This document shows positions 5,670-11,190 of a stretch of DNA of 11,190 nt, in pieces. How positions within the stretch are numbered: position 1 is the stretch's first letter; each line of letters opens with the position of its first letter. The stretch lies in contig JALXCH010000589.1 in the NCBI GenBank assembly GCA_026991005.1, forward strand, positions 1 to 11,190. Direction: 5' to 3'. The stretch comes from Calditrichia bacterium. GTDB lineage: Bacteria > Calditrichota > Calditrichia > RBG-13-44-9. The position numbers and the translations under genes are program-made. The notes beneath the pieces were generated by a model, which did not search any database, was not told the origin of the DNA, and worked only from the letters and a program-made list of their open reading frames with translations.

Positions 5670-7943
5670 ATGATTAGACGTTTATTAAACTTCTTAGGTC
5701 TTATCTTCTTTCTTCAAACAACGCTCCTCTTGGCGCAAAAGGGTAATTTTCTCAATGATTATCATTATCAAATTCCCGGGTGGGAATTTACTAACGGATT
5801 TTCTGTTAATTTAAACCAGCTATCACAGTGGGAGATGAGGGATTCCCACACTTCCAGCAGGAACGATAGCAATACCACTTTGATTGGACGCTGGGTTTAT
5901 GGGAATTGCTACTCTGCTGTAGTATCTGGAAACTTAGCGTATATAGGAAATGGGGAGTCAATGGTAATTCTTGATGTTAGTAATCCCACTTCCCCTCTAC
6001 TTCTGGCGCAGGTTGTTACACCATCAGTCGTTAGGGGTATTTTTATTTCAGAAAATTATGCCTATTTAGCAGATGATTATGCTGGCCTTCGCATTTTCGA
6101 TATAAGCGATCCTACCACGCCGACGGAAGAAGGCTTTCTTGAAATGAATTATCCAGCATTGGGGGTATATGTTAAAGGGAATTATGCTTACGTAGCTGAT
6201 TTTGCAGACGGACTTCGTATAATTGATGTAAGTGATCCAACAACCCCGACAGAAATCGGTTTTTACAATACAGATGGTATTGCTTATAACGTATATGTCA
6301 GTAGCAACTATGCTTATGTGGCTGATGGTGATGATGGTCTTCGCATCATCGATGTAAGCGATCCTACAGCACCAACAGAAATAGGATTTTACAATTCAGG
6401 TTATTGGGTCAGAGGAGTATATGTTTCCGGTAGCTATGCTTATGTGGCAAATAGCGGTAATGGCCTTCTAATTATAGATGTAAGTGACCCAAGTACACCC
6501 CAGGAAGTGGGTTTTTACGATACAGATGGTACAGCTTATGATGTCTTCGTTAATGGCAACTATGCATATATAGCCGACGGTGGCTATGGGCTCTGTATCA
6601 TCGATGTGACCAATCCTTACAATCCTATTGAAGTGGGTTTTTACGATACAAATGATGCAGCATTGGATGTTTTTGTTTCTGGTAACTATGCTTATATAGC
6701 CGATTATAGCGATGGTTTCATGATAATCGATGTAAGTATCCCCAATACTCCATTAGAAACGAGTTTTTATCACACGAATGGCATAGTGTTCAGTGTGTAC
6801 ATAAATAGTCACTACGCATATTTGACTGATTTTGACAATGGTCTTCTTCGTATAATTGATATTAGCAATCCTACAACTCCGCTTGAAGTAAGTTATTATA
6901 ATACCGGTAGTAAAGCTGTGGATGTTTATGTCAACGGAAACTACGCCTATGTAACCGATTTGGAAAATGGCCTTCGCATCATTGATATTAACAATCCAAC
7001 AAATCCAGTAGAAGTGGGATTCTATGATACGGACAGTGCCTTTTTTGCCGTGTGTGTTAGAGATAATTATGCTTATGTAACAGATTGGGAATATGGTTTA
7101 AGTATTATTGATATTAGTGATCCAACTGCTCCAGTAAAAGTGGGTTCTTATACTACAAATGAGAATGCTTTGGGTCTTTATGTTAAAGGTATTTATGCAT
7201 ACGTTGCTGATGGAATCGATGGGTTTCACATTATTGATGTAAGTGATCCAACTGCTCCGATCGAAATTGGTTCTTATAATACAGATGACATTACTTTTGA
7301 CATATATGTTAATGGCCATTACGCATACGTTGCAGATTGTAGTAATGGGCTTCGCATTTTTGATGTTAGTGATCCGAGTAATCCCATAGAAGTAGGTGTC
7401 TTCAATACATATGGCTGTGCTCATAGTATTTACGTTAGTGCCGGCTATGCTTATGTGGCTGATGTTTGGGAAGGTCTGCGCATCATTGATGTAAGTGATC
7501 CCACTGCACCTATAGAAGTGGGTTTTTATGATACAGGTGATTTGGTTAACGATGTACATGTTAATGAAAATTATGCCTATGTAGCCGATTATGGTGACGG
7601 CCTTTACATCATTCGCAACGACCTGATCACCGGCATTTCCCATGATAAACCCGAAACAGTACCGGATAAATTTCACCTTGCTCAAAACTATCCCAACCCC
7701 TTTAATCCCACTACAACAATTAAATATTCCCTGCCCCAAAAGGCGCAGGTGGAGTTGACTATTTACAATTCCCTGGGGCAAACAGTACGGACACTGGTTC
7801 GCAAACAACAACCCGCCGGGCATTATCAGGTAAACTGGGACGCCAGAGATGATAGGGGAAGAACTGTAAGCAGTGGCGTTTACTACTACAAAATTACTGC
7901 CGGTGATTTTGTGCAGGTGAAAAAGATGGTGTTGGTAAAATAG
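5670..7943 (+). CDS. Secreted LVIVD-repeat beta-propeller protein with type IX-like C-terminal sorting domain
   Basis: This 757-residue protein has three parts. Residues 1-22 are a signal peptide (MIRRLLNFLGLIFFLQTTLL, likely cut after LLA). Residues ~70-651 are LVIVD-type repeats of about 42 residues, consensus NYAYVADGxxGLRIIDVSDP then TxPxEIGFYxT...VYVSG. There are thirteen near-complete copies plus a half copy at each end, a layout typical of propellers closed by joining N- and C-terminal strands. Residues ~667-757 form a module with NYPNPFNPTT, IYNSLGQTVRTL and SSGVYYYKI, ending in KKMVLVK, as in C-terminal secretion tails of FCB-group bacteria. The protein is probably exported by Sec, then passed through the outer membrane and attached or released. 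Its ligand or role is unknown, and no catalytic motif is seen. The start has GAGGA 7 nt upstream. It is divergent from the polysaccharide operon and stands alone. Confidence 0.93.
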   Translation: MIRRLLNFLGLIFFLQTTLLLAQKGNFLNDYHYQIPGWEFTNGFSVNLNQLSQWEMRDSHTSSRNDSNTTLIGRWVYGNCYSAVVSGNLAYIGNGESMVILDVSNPTSPLLLAQVVTPSVVRGIFISENYAYLADDYAGLRIFDISDPTTPTEEGFLEMNYPALGVYVKGNYAYVADFADGLRIIDVSDPTTPTEIGFYNTDGIAYNVYVSSNYAYVADGDDGLRIIDVSDPTAPTEIGFYNSGYWVRGVYVSGSYAYVANSGNGLLIIDVSDPSTPQEVGFYDTDGTAYDVFVNGNYAYIADGGYGLCIIDVTNPYNPIEVGFYDTNDAALDVFVSGNYAYIADYSDGFMIIDVSIPNTPLETSFYHTNGIVFSVYINSHYAYLTDFDNGLLRIIDISNPTTPLEVSYYNTGSKAVDVYVNGNYAYVTDLENGLRIIDINNPTNPVEVGFYDTDSAFFAVCVRDNYAYVTDWEYGLSIIDISDPTAPVKVGSYTTNENALGLYVKGIYAYVADGIDGFHIIDVSDPTAPIEIGSYNTDDITFDIYVNGHYAYVADCSNGLRIFDVSDPSNPIEVGVFNTYGCAHSIYVSAGYAYVADVWEGLRIIDVSDPTAPIEVGFYDTGDLVNDVHVNENYAYVADYGDGLYIIRNDLITGISHDKPETVPDKFHLAQNYPNPFNPTTTIKYSLPQKAQVELTIYNSLGQTVRTLVRKQQPAGHYQVNWDARDDRGRTVSSGVYYYKITAGDFVQVKKMVLVK
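5877..7622 (+). repeat. Tandem 126-bp coding repeats (LVIVD propeller blades)
   Basis: Full units begin at 5931 (41 residues) and then at 6054, 6180, 6306, 6432, 6558, 6684, 6810 (43 residues, one extra Leu in GLLRIID), 6939, 7065, 7191, 7317 and 7443. A half unit begins at 7569. A complementary half unit, matching the second half of the consensus, precedes the array at 5877-5930. The copies share protein consensus but differ widely at synonymous sites, so this is an old array kept by selection and not a fresh slippage product. Confidence 0.9.
7662..7940 (+). other. C-terminal sorting/FlgD-like domain of the propeller protein
   Basis: This segment encodes about 90 residues starting near DKFHLAQNYPNPFNP. 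The module has the immunoglobulin-like strand pattern of FlgD-like / secretion-tail domains: IKYSLPQKAQVELTIYN, then GHYQVNWDARDDRGR, then SSGVYYYKI, then a basic Val-rich end. Its codons are noticeably richer in G and C than the repeat array before it, as expected for a separately shuffled domain. Confidence 0.85.
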
Positions 7944-7953
7944 TATCCAAATT

Positions 7954-7982
7954 CAATTCAGCAATTATTCTAATCTGAATTG
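7954..7982 (+). repeat. Inverted repeat just downstream of the propeller gene
   Basis: CAATTCAG (7954-7961) and CTGAATTG (7975-7982) are perfect 8-nt complements around a 13-nt loop. A competing pair, GCAATT (7961-7966) / AATTGC (7986-7991), overlaps it. It starts 10 nt after the stop codon but lacks a following T-tract, so it is at best a weak or non-canonical 3'-end structure. Confidence 0.4.
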
Positions 7983-8098
7983 GAGAATTGCTTACCCGCT
8001 ATTGGAGGAATATAAACGAATCTTCCATGTTCGGAAAATGATTACAAATTCCCAGGGTTCGGTTATTACAGACGGTTAACGATTCTTCTGAATGAAAC

Positions 8099-8154
8099 AT
8101 CCCATTTTACCTGGCCAACCGAAGGTTCCTCTCCATCGGAGCCTTCGGTGGGAT
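8099..8154. repeat. Nested imperfect palindrome (REP-like or structured RNA)
   Basis: Seventeen contiguous bases on the 3' side (8138-8154) pair with three blocks on the 5' side: CTCC (8131-8134, loop ATC), CCGAAGG (8119-8125) and ATCCCA (8099-8104). The unpaired insertions, 5 nt at 8126-8130 and 14 nt at 8105-8118, lie only on the 5' side. No T-tract follows on either strand, so it is not a standard terminator. Such bulged GC-rich palindromes resemble REP sequences or IS200/IS605-type ends, but no transposase gene is nearby. Confidence 0.5.
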
Positions 8155-8170
8155 AAATTGCGTGAGTAGA

Positions 8171-8199
8171 TTGACCTTTCCGTTTTGGGGATTAATAAT
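8171..8199 (+). promoter_or_regulatory. Sigma-70-like promoter match inside the convergent gap
   Basis: TTGACC (8171-8176), a 17-nt spacer and AATAAT (8194-8199) match the consensus boxes at 5 of 6 positions each. No gene follows in this direction. Transcription would begin near the hairpin at 8205 and continue antisense to rnc. It may be fortuitous. Confidence 0.3.
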
Positions 8200-8204
8200 G
8201 TTTC

Positions 8205-8228
8205 ACACCTCTCCATAGGTGTCGTTTT
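8205..8228 (+). terminator. Candidate intrinsic terminator, plus strand
   Basis: ACACCT (8205-8210) pairs with AGGTGT (8217-8222) around a 6-nt loop and is followed by CG then TTTTT (8224-8228). It could end transcription of the propeller gene, whose stop is about 260 nt upstream. The stem is short, so strength is uncertain. Confidence 0.45.
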
Positions 8229-8249
8229 TAACCGCGTTGTTTCTCATTC

Positions 8250-8291
8250 GTGTAGGGTTATATTTACCGGCTCTGGGGAGCCGAGCCACAC
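8250..8291. repeat. Layered GC-rich hairpin
   Basis: The inner stem CGGCTC (8268-8273) / GAGCCG (8278-8283) has loop TGGG. The outer stem is GTGT and GG (8250-8253, 8255-8256, one bulged A) with CCACAC (8286-8291). The unpaired bases are mainly on the 5' side, as in the hairpin at 8099-8154. There is no adjacent T-tract. Confidence 0.4.
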
Positions 8292-8410
8292 AATTCACCC
8301 CGTCTCTTCTTATACCATATCACGATTCTCCACAATGGCTATTCATCCACCAGGAGGGACCATCTTCTCCAGAATGCTGCACAAATAAGTGGAGAGGCAA
8401 CAAATGAACG

Positions 8411-8431
8411 AAAATTGGTTTTATTCAACCA
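8411..8431 (-). terminator. Weak terminator-like hairpin at the end of rnc
   Basis: Reading the minus strand, TGGTT (8431-8427) pairs with AACCA (8420-8416) around the rnc stop codon and is followed by ATTTT. It is the only terminator-like sequence seen immediately at the end of rnc, but the 5-bp stem is marginal. Confidence 0.25.
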
Positions 8432-9206
8432 GCAGCGAAGGATTAATCTTTAATTTATGCACGGCCATTTTAGCCGCCTCCTGTTCGGCGGTCTTTTTAC
8501 TTTTTCCAACCCCCTCCCCCACTTTTTTCCCGTTTAAGAAAACAGCAATCACAAACTCTTTATCGTGGTCGGGTCCCATTTCTTTTACAACTCGATATTC
8601 CGGCAGGCGATTCCCGTGAGATTGAGCATATTCCAGTAAAATGCTCTTGTAATTACGGTACAGCTCCCGCTGCATGATGGTTTTAAAGCGGCTTAAGAGG
8701 TACTGGTGAATGAACTGCCGGGCGCGGTCGAACCCCTGATCCAGATAGATGGCACCGATAATAGCTTCCATAGCATCGGCCAGAATGCTTTGCCGCTGGC
8801 GTCCGCCGGTTTTCTCCTCTCCCCGATTTAGCAGAAGCATCCGGCCAAGGGAGAGATTCTGAGCAATTTCTGCCAGCACCGGCTTGCTTACCAGAATCGA
8901 TTTAATCTTAGAAAGCTGCCCCTCGGTACGTTTGGGGAAACGGGTGTACAAATAGTGCGTCACCACCAGATCCAACACCGCATCTCCTAAAAATTCCAGC
9001 CGTTCGTTGGAAGCCGTGCGTTCCTCATTCGTCACATTGAGATAGGAACGGTGTTTTAAAGCCGTGATGATGAGTGAAGGATCGTGGAAAGTAATTTCAA
9101 ATTTCTTCTGAAATTGTTCAACCAGATGTTCCATGGGAATCGGATGTTTATCCGATTCCCCGGATTTTTTCTTTGGTCTCCGTAAACGGAAAAATTTCTT
9201 TAACAA
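8421..9206 (-). CDS. rnc: Ribonuclease III
   Basis: RNase III cuts double-stranded RNA during rRNA processing and mRNA turnover. The catalytic domain carries the signature NERLEFLGDAVLDL (67-80), with E68, E71 and D75. The second acidic pair is in ADAMEAIIGA (D144, E147). These correspond to E38, E41, D45, D114 and E117 of the E. coli enzyme, so all catalytic residues are intact. A double-stranded RNA-binding domain follows (~185-253, YKSILLEYAQ to KTAEQEAAKMAVHKL). At 261 residues it is ~35 longer than the E. coli enzyme. Most of the excess is a basic N-terminal extension (MLKKFFRLRRPKKK), which I recall as common in Bacteroidota/Chlorobi relatives. The start is a TTG at 9206 with no strong ribosome-binding site. 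ATG at 9134 (residue 25) is the alternative. It follows fabF by 106 nt, the conserved fab-rnc order. Confidence 0.97.
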   Translation of the reverse strand: MLKKFFRLRRPKKKSGESDKHPIPMEHLVEQFQKKFEITFHDPSLIITALKHRSYLNVTNEERTASNERLEFLGDAVLDLVVTHYLYTRFPKRTEGQLSKIKSILVSKPVLAEIAQNLSLGRMLLLNRGEEKTGGRQRQSILADAMEAIIGAIYLDQGFDRARQFIHQYLLSRFKTIMQRELYRNYKSILLEYAQSHGNRLPEYRVVKEMGPDHDKEFVIAVFLNGKKVGEGVGKSKKTAEQEAAKMAVHKLKINPSLLVE

Positions 9207-9312
9207 GGTACCCGTAAAATTTTCATTTATCTTATTGCTAAATCGTTTTTCGGCCGGAAATCGGATTCCAGAATAGGATTATCTCCCGGGTTGCGGGTAT
9301 TTCCATTCCGGC

Positions 9313-10551
9313 TTATTCGAACCGACTAACTGCCAGCACCGCATTATGTCCACCGAATCCAAAGGTATTGCTGATTGCAGCATAAATTTCTTTTTTCACT
9401 GCCTGATTTGGGGTATAATTCAGGTCGCATTCCGGATCCGGTTCCTCGTAATTGATGGTGGGCGGGATGATGCCGTGTTTAATGGCCAGTACAGTGGCAA
9501 TCAGTTCCACAGCGCCGGCTGCCCCCAGCAAATGCCCGGTCATGGATTTGGTAGAACTCACATTCAAATCGTAGGCTCGCTCACCAAAAACGGTTTTAAT
9601 GGCGATGGTTTCGTTTTTATCGTTGGCAGGGGTGGAGGTCCCGTGCGCATTGATGTAATCGACTTCTTCCAGTGCCAGACCGCCGTCGCGCATGGCTGCT
9701 TTCATGGCACGGGCGGCACCTTCGCCTCCCGGTGCCGGTGCGGTGATATGATAGGCATCTGCGGTGAATCCGATACCACGCACCTCACCGTAAATCTTTG
9801 CTCCGCGCGCCCGGGCGTGCTCCAATTCCTCCAGAATAATAATCCCGGCACCTTCCCCCATCACAAACCCATCCCGGTTTTTCTCGAAGGGTCGGCTGGC
9901 CGCCTGGGGATTATCGTTTCGGGTGGAAAGCGCTTTCATGGAATTGAATCCCGCTACCCCCATCGGGCTAATGGCTGCTTCGGAACCGCCGGTCACCATT
10001 ACTTCCGCATCGCCGTATTGAATGGTACGAAATGCATCACCGATGGCATGCGAAGCCGTGGCACAGGCCGAAACCACCGCGTAGTTGGGGCCCTTCAAAT
10101 TGTATTTCATGGAAATGTGTCCCGCGGCGATATCAATAATCATCTGCGGAATGAAAAAAGGACTGATGCGTCGCGGTCCACGTTCAATCAGTTTGCGATG
10201 CTCGTTCTCGAAGGAAAGCAATCCCCCGATTCCCGACCCCACAATCACCCCCACACGATCCCGATCTTCCTGCTCAAAATCCAGCCCGGCATCCTGGATG
10301 GCCTCAGCCGCTGCAACCAGAGCATACTGGGCGTACAAATCGATGCGTTTAAGTTCCCGGGGATCAATCACTCCCTCGGCACTAAAATCCTTTACTTCCG
10401 CAGCAAACTTGGTGGTATGGTTACTGGTATCGAAATGGGTGATGTAATCCACACCGCTTTTTCCTTCAATTAATCCCTTCCAGAAGGCATCCACCGAATT
10501 CCCTAACGGTGTTACGGCACCCAAACCGGTAATAACCACTCTTCGACTCAT
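9313..10551 (-). CDS. fabF: 3-oxoacyl-[acyl-carrier-protein] synthase II
   Basis: FabF condenses malonyl-ACP with a growing acyl-ACP in type II fatty acid elongation in the cytoplasm. The protein has 412 residues, the normal family length. The thiolase-fold catalytic triad is intact: Cys163 in VSACATASHAIGDA, His303 in NAHGTSTPANDK and His340 in KSMTGHLLGAAGAVE, with Lys335 before it. These positions match the E. coli FabF numbering exactly. The C-terminal loop SNTFGFGGHNAVL is also present. The ATG at 10551 has AGAGGTGA just upstream, giving a firm start. It lies 189 nt after acpP, wider than usual for this pair, with a terminator-like structure between them. The gene is GC-richer than the polysaccharide region and leaves a long open frame on the opposite strand, which is not a gene. 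Confidence 0.98.
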   Translation of the reverse strand: MSRRVVITGLGAVTPLGNSVDAFWKGLIEGKSGVDYITHFDTSNHTTKFAAEVKDFSAEGVIDPRELKRIDLYAQYALVAAAEAIQDAGLDFEQEDRDRVGVIVGSGIGGLLSFENEHRKLIERGPRRISPFFIPQMIIDIAAGHISMKYNLKGPNYAVVSACATASHAIGDAFRTIQYGDAEVMVTGGSEAAISPMGVAGFNSMKALSTRNDNPQAASRPFEKNRDGFVMGEGAGIIILEELEHARARGAKIYGEVRGIGFTADAYHITAPAPGGEGAARAMKAAMRDGGLALEEVDYINAHGTSTPANDKNETIAIKTVFGERAYDLNVSSTKSMTGHLLGAAGAVELIATVLAIKHGIIPPTINYEEPDPECDLNYTPNQAVKKEIYAAISNTFGFGGHNAVLAVSRFE

Positions 10552-10740
10552 AAATCACCTCTGTTTTAACCATAAACCAGGAATTAAGAATTTTGAACTC
10601 GAAACCTTTTAAGCCGTGTTTCCGGTTTCAAATTCACAACTCTCAATTCGCAGTTATGCCAGGCGGGAGAGGAGCCCATCGAAAAACAGGTGCCCGATCG
10701 TCCGGAGGACGACCAGACACCGCACCACAATGGTTAAATC
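10552..10740 (-). other. acpP-fabF intergenic spacer
   Basis: This 189-nt spacer contains a terminator-like hairpin near acpP (described separately). Nearer fabF is a weak GAAACC/GGTTTC inverted pair (10601-10606/10624-10629) within a stretch repeating short AATTC/GAATT pieces. No gene or clear second promoter was found. Confidence 0.5.
10682..10726 (-). terminator. Terminator or attenuator-like hairpin between acpP and fabF
   Basis: Read on the minus strand, 15 nt after the acpP stop, GGTGC (10726-10722) pairs with GCACC (10693-10689). Inside it, TCGTCC (10712-10707) pairs with GGACGA (10703-10698) around a TCC loop. TG and a run of five T (10686-10682) follow. The internal loop between the stems weakens the structure, so partial termination is more likely than a full stop. 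This would fit the much higher need for ACP than for FabF. Confidence 0.5.
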
Positions 10741-10983
10741 TTATTCAGCAGCCTGAAGCTTTTTGTTCAAATAGTCGATTGCTGCCTGAACCGTGGTAAT
10801 TTCCTGCGCATCTTCATCGGGAATTTCCACATCAAACTCTTCCTCAAACGCCATCACCAGCTCTACGGTATCCAGCGAATCGGCACCGAGATCGTCGATG
10901 AAATGAGCCTCCGGCTTCACTTTTTCCGGATCTACCCCCAGCTTATCCACGATAATCTCTTTCACTTTTTCTTCTAACGACAT
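10741..10983 (-). CDS. acpP: Acyl carrier protein
   Basis: This 80-residue acidic protein carries the acyl chain during fatty acid synthesis on a 4'-phosphopantetheine arm. The attachment site is Ser36 in [10 protein letters not shown], the universal motif. Helix II ([21 protein letters not shown]) has the Glu/Asp surface that partner enzymes recognise, and the C-terminal helix [10 protein letters not shown] is normal. It is full length. A strong ribosome-binding site, AGGAGGAG (10993-10986), precedes the ATG, matching the high expression expected. It lies between fabG and fabF in the conserved order, 97 nt after the fabG stop. Confidence 0.98.
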   Translation of the reverse strand: MSLEEKVKEIIVDKLGVDPEKVKPEAHFIDDLGADSLDTVELVMAFEEEFDVEIPDEDAQEITTVQAAIDYLNKKLQAAE

Positions 10984-11072
10984 AACTCCTCCTATGTGTT
11001 ATGATGACCCTTTAATAATTTAGTTTTAAATTTTAAATCATTCTACATTTTCTTCGGAAAGTTTTTCAGGCG

Positions 11073-11190
<118 letters not shown>

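Larger units (their letters stand above)
7944..8420. other. Non-coding gap between convergent units, rich in inverted repeats
   Basis: The propeller gene (plus) and rnc (minus) converge here. Small open frames on the plus strand resemble no known protein and lack ribosome-binding sites. The interval holds an AT-rich inverted repeat at 7954-7982, a nested GC-rich hairpin at 8099-8154, an 8-nt inverted pair at 8093-8100/8198-8205, a hairpin with T-tract at 8205-8228, and another layered hairpin at 8250-8291. It probably contains terminators for both genes, and perhaps a small RNA or a decayed mobile-repeat element. Confidence 0.6.

Noticed and set aside
5931..7622. CRISPR-like or satellite interpretation of the regular repeats
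   Set aside because: The spacing is 126 bp, the reading frame is continuous and the repeats are conserved as protein, with no unique spacers. They are coding propeller blades.
7098..7823. 241-codon minus-strand frame opposite the propeller gene
   Set aside because: The regular 126-bp repeats keep the opposite frame open by periodicity. The translation merely mirrors the repeats and has no known motif.
8099..8154. Standard rho-independent terminator for rnc or the propeller gene
   Set aside because: Neither strand has a T-tract following the stem, and the bulges are too large for a typical intrinsic terminator.
8185..8407. Two overlapping small plus-strand frames in the convergent gap
   Set aside because: Neither has a ribosome-binding site or recognisable protein features, and they overlap each other across hairpin-forming sequence.
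9346..10473. Long 375-codon open frame on the plus strand opposite fabF
   Set aside because: It lies wholly within fabF, whose catalytic residues and length are intact. The translation has no recognisable domain and a composition typical of an antisense shadow in GC-rich coding DNA.
10593..10799. 68-codon plus-strand frame across the acpP-fabF spacer
   Set aside because: It overlaps the end of acpP on the other strand, lacks a ribosome-binding site and spans the terminator-like hairpin.

Overview
The window looks like chromosomal DNA from a Gram-negative bacterium of the Calditrichota / Ignavibacteriota / KSB1-like part of the FCB group. The best evidence is the secreted protein at 5670-7943. 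It pairs LVIVD-type beta-propeller repeats with a C-terminal module carrying NYPNPFNPTT and ending in KKMVLVK, the type IX-secretion-like tail common in those phyla. The outer-membrane polysaccharide exporter also indicates a diderm cell. The phylum is an inference from family resemblance.

Layout: (1) 1-5304, minus strand, is a capsule or O-antigen assembly operon. In transcription order it holds an SLBB polysaccharide export protein, a Wzz-type chain-length protein, a Wzx-type flippase, a GT2 glycosyltransferase and the start of a polytopic membrane protein, probably the Wzy polymerase, cut by the window edge. The genes abut or overlap. (2) 5305-5669 is an AT-rich divergent intergenic region. 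(3) 5670-7943, plus strand, is the secreted propeller protein. (4) 7944-8420 is a non-coding gap between two convergent transcription units and is unusually rich in hairpins. (5) 8421-11190, minus strand, is the classic fatty-acid synthesis cluster in the order fabG (partial), acpP, fabF, rnc.

In the polysaccharide cluster, the glycosyltransferase extends a lipid-linked repeat unit, the flippase moves it across the inner membrane, the presumed polymerase joins units, Wzz sets chain length and the SLBB protein carries the polymer through the periplasm and outer membrane. No initiating sugar transferase or tyrosine kinase is visible, so the locus must continue beyond the left edge or use genes elsewhere. 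In the fab cluster, FabG and FabF perform two steps of the elongation cycle on acyl chains carried by AcpP; rnc is linked by conserved gene order and not by pathway.

Base composition changes sharply: the polysaccharide region is AT-rich, extremely so at the far left, whereas fabF and acpP are near or above 50% GC by eye. No clearly new biological system is evident. The observations most worth checking are the 14-unit propeller with its split terminal repeat, the nested one-sided-bulge hairpins at 8099-8291, and a terminator-like structure between acpP and fabF.
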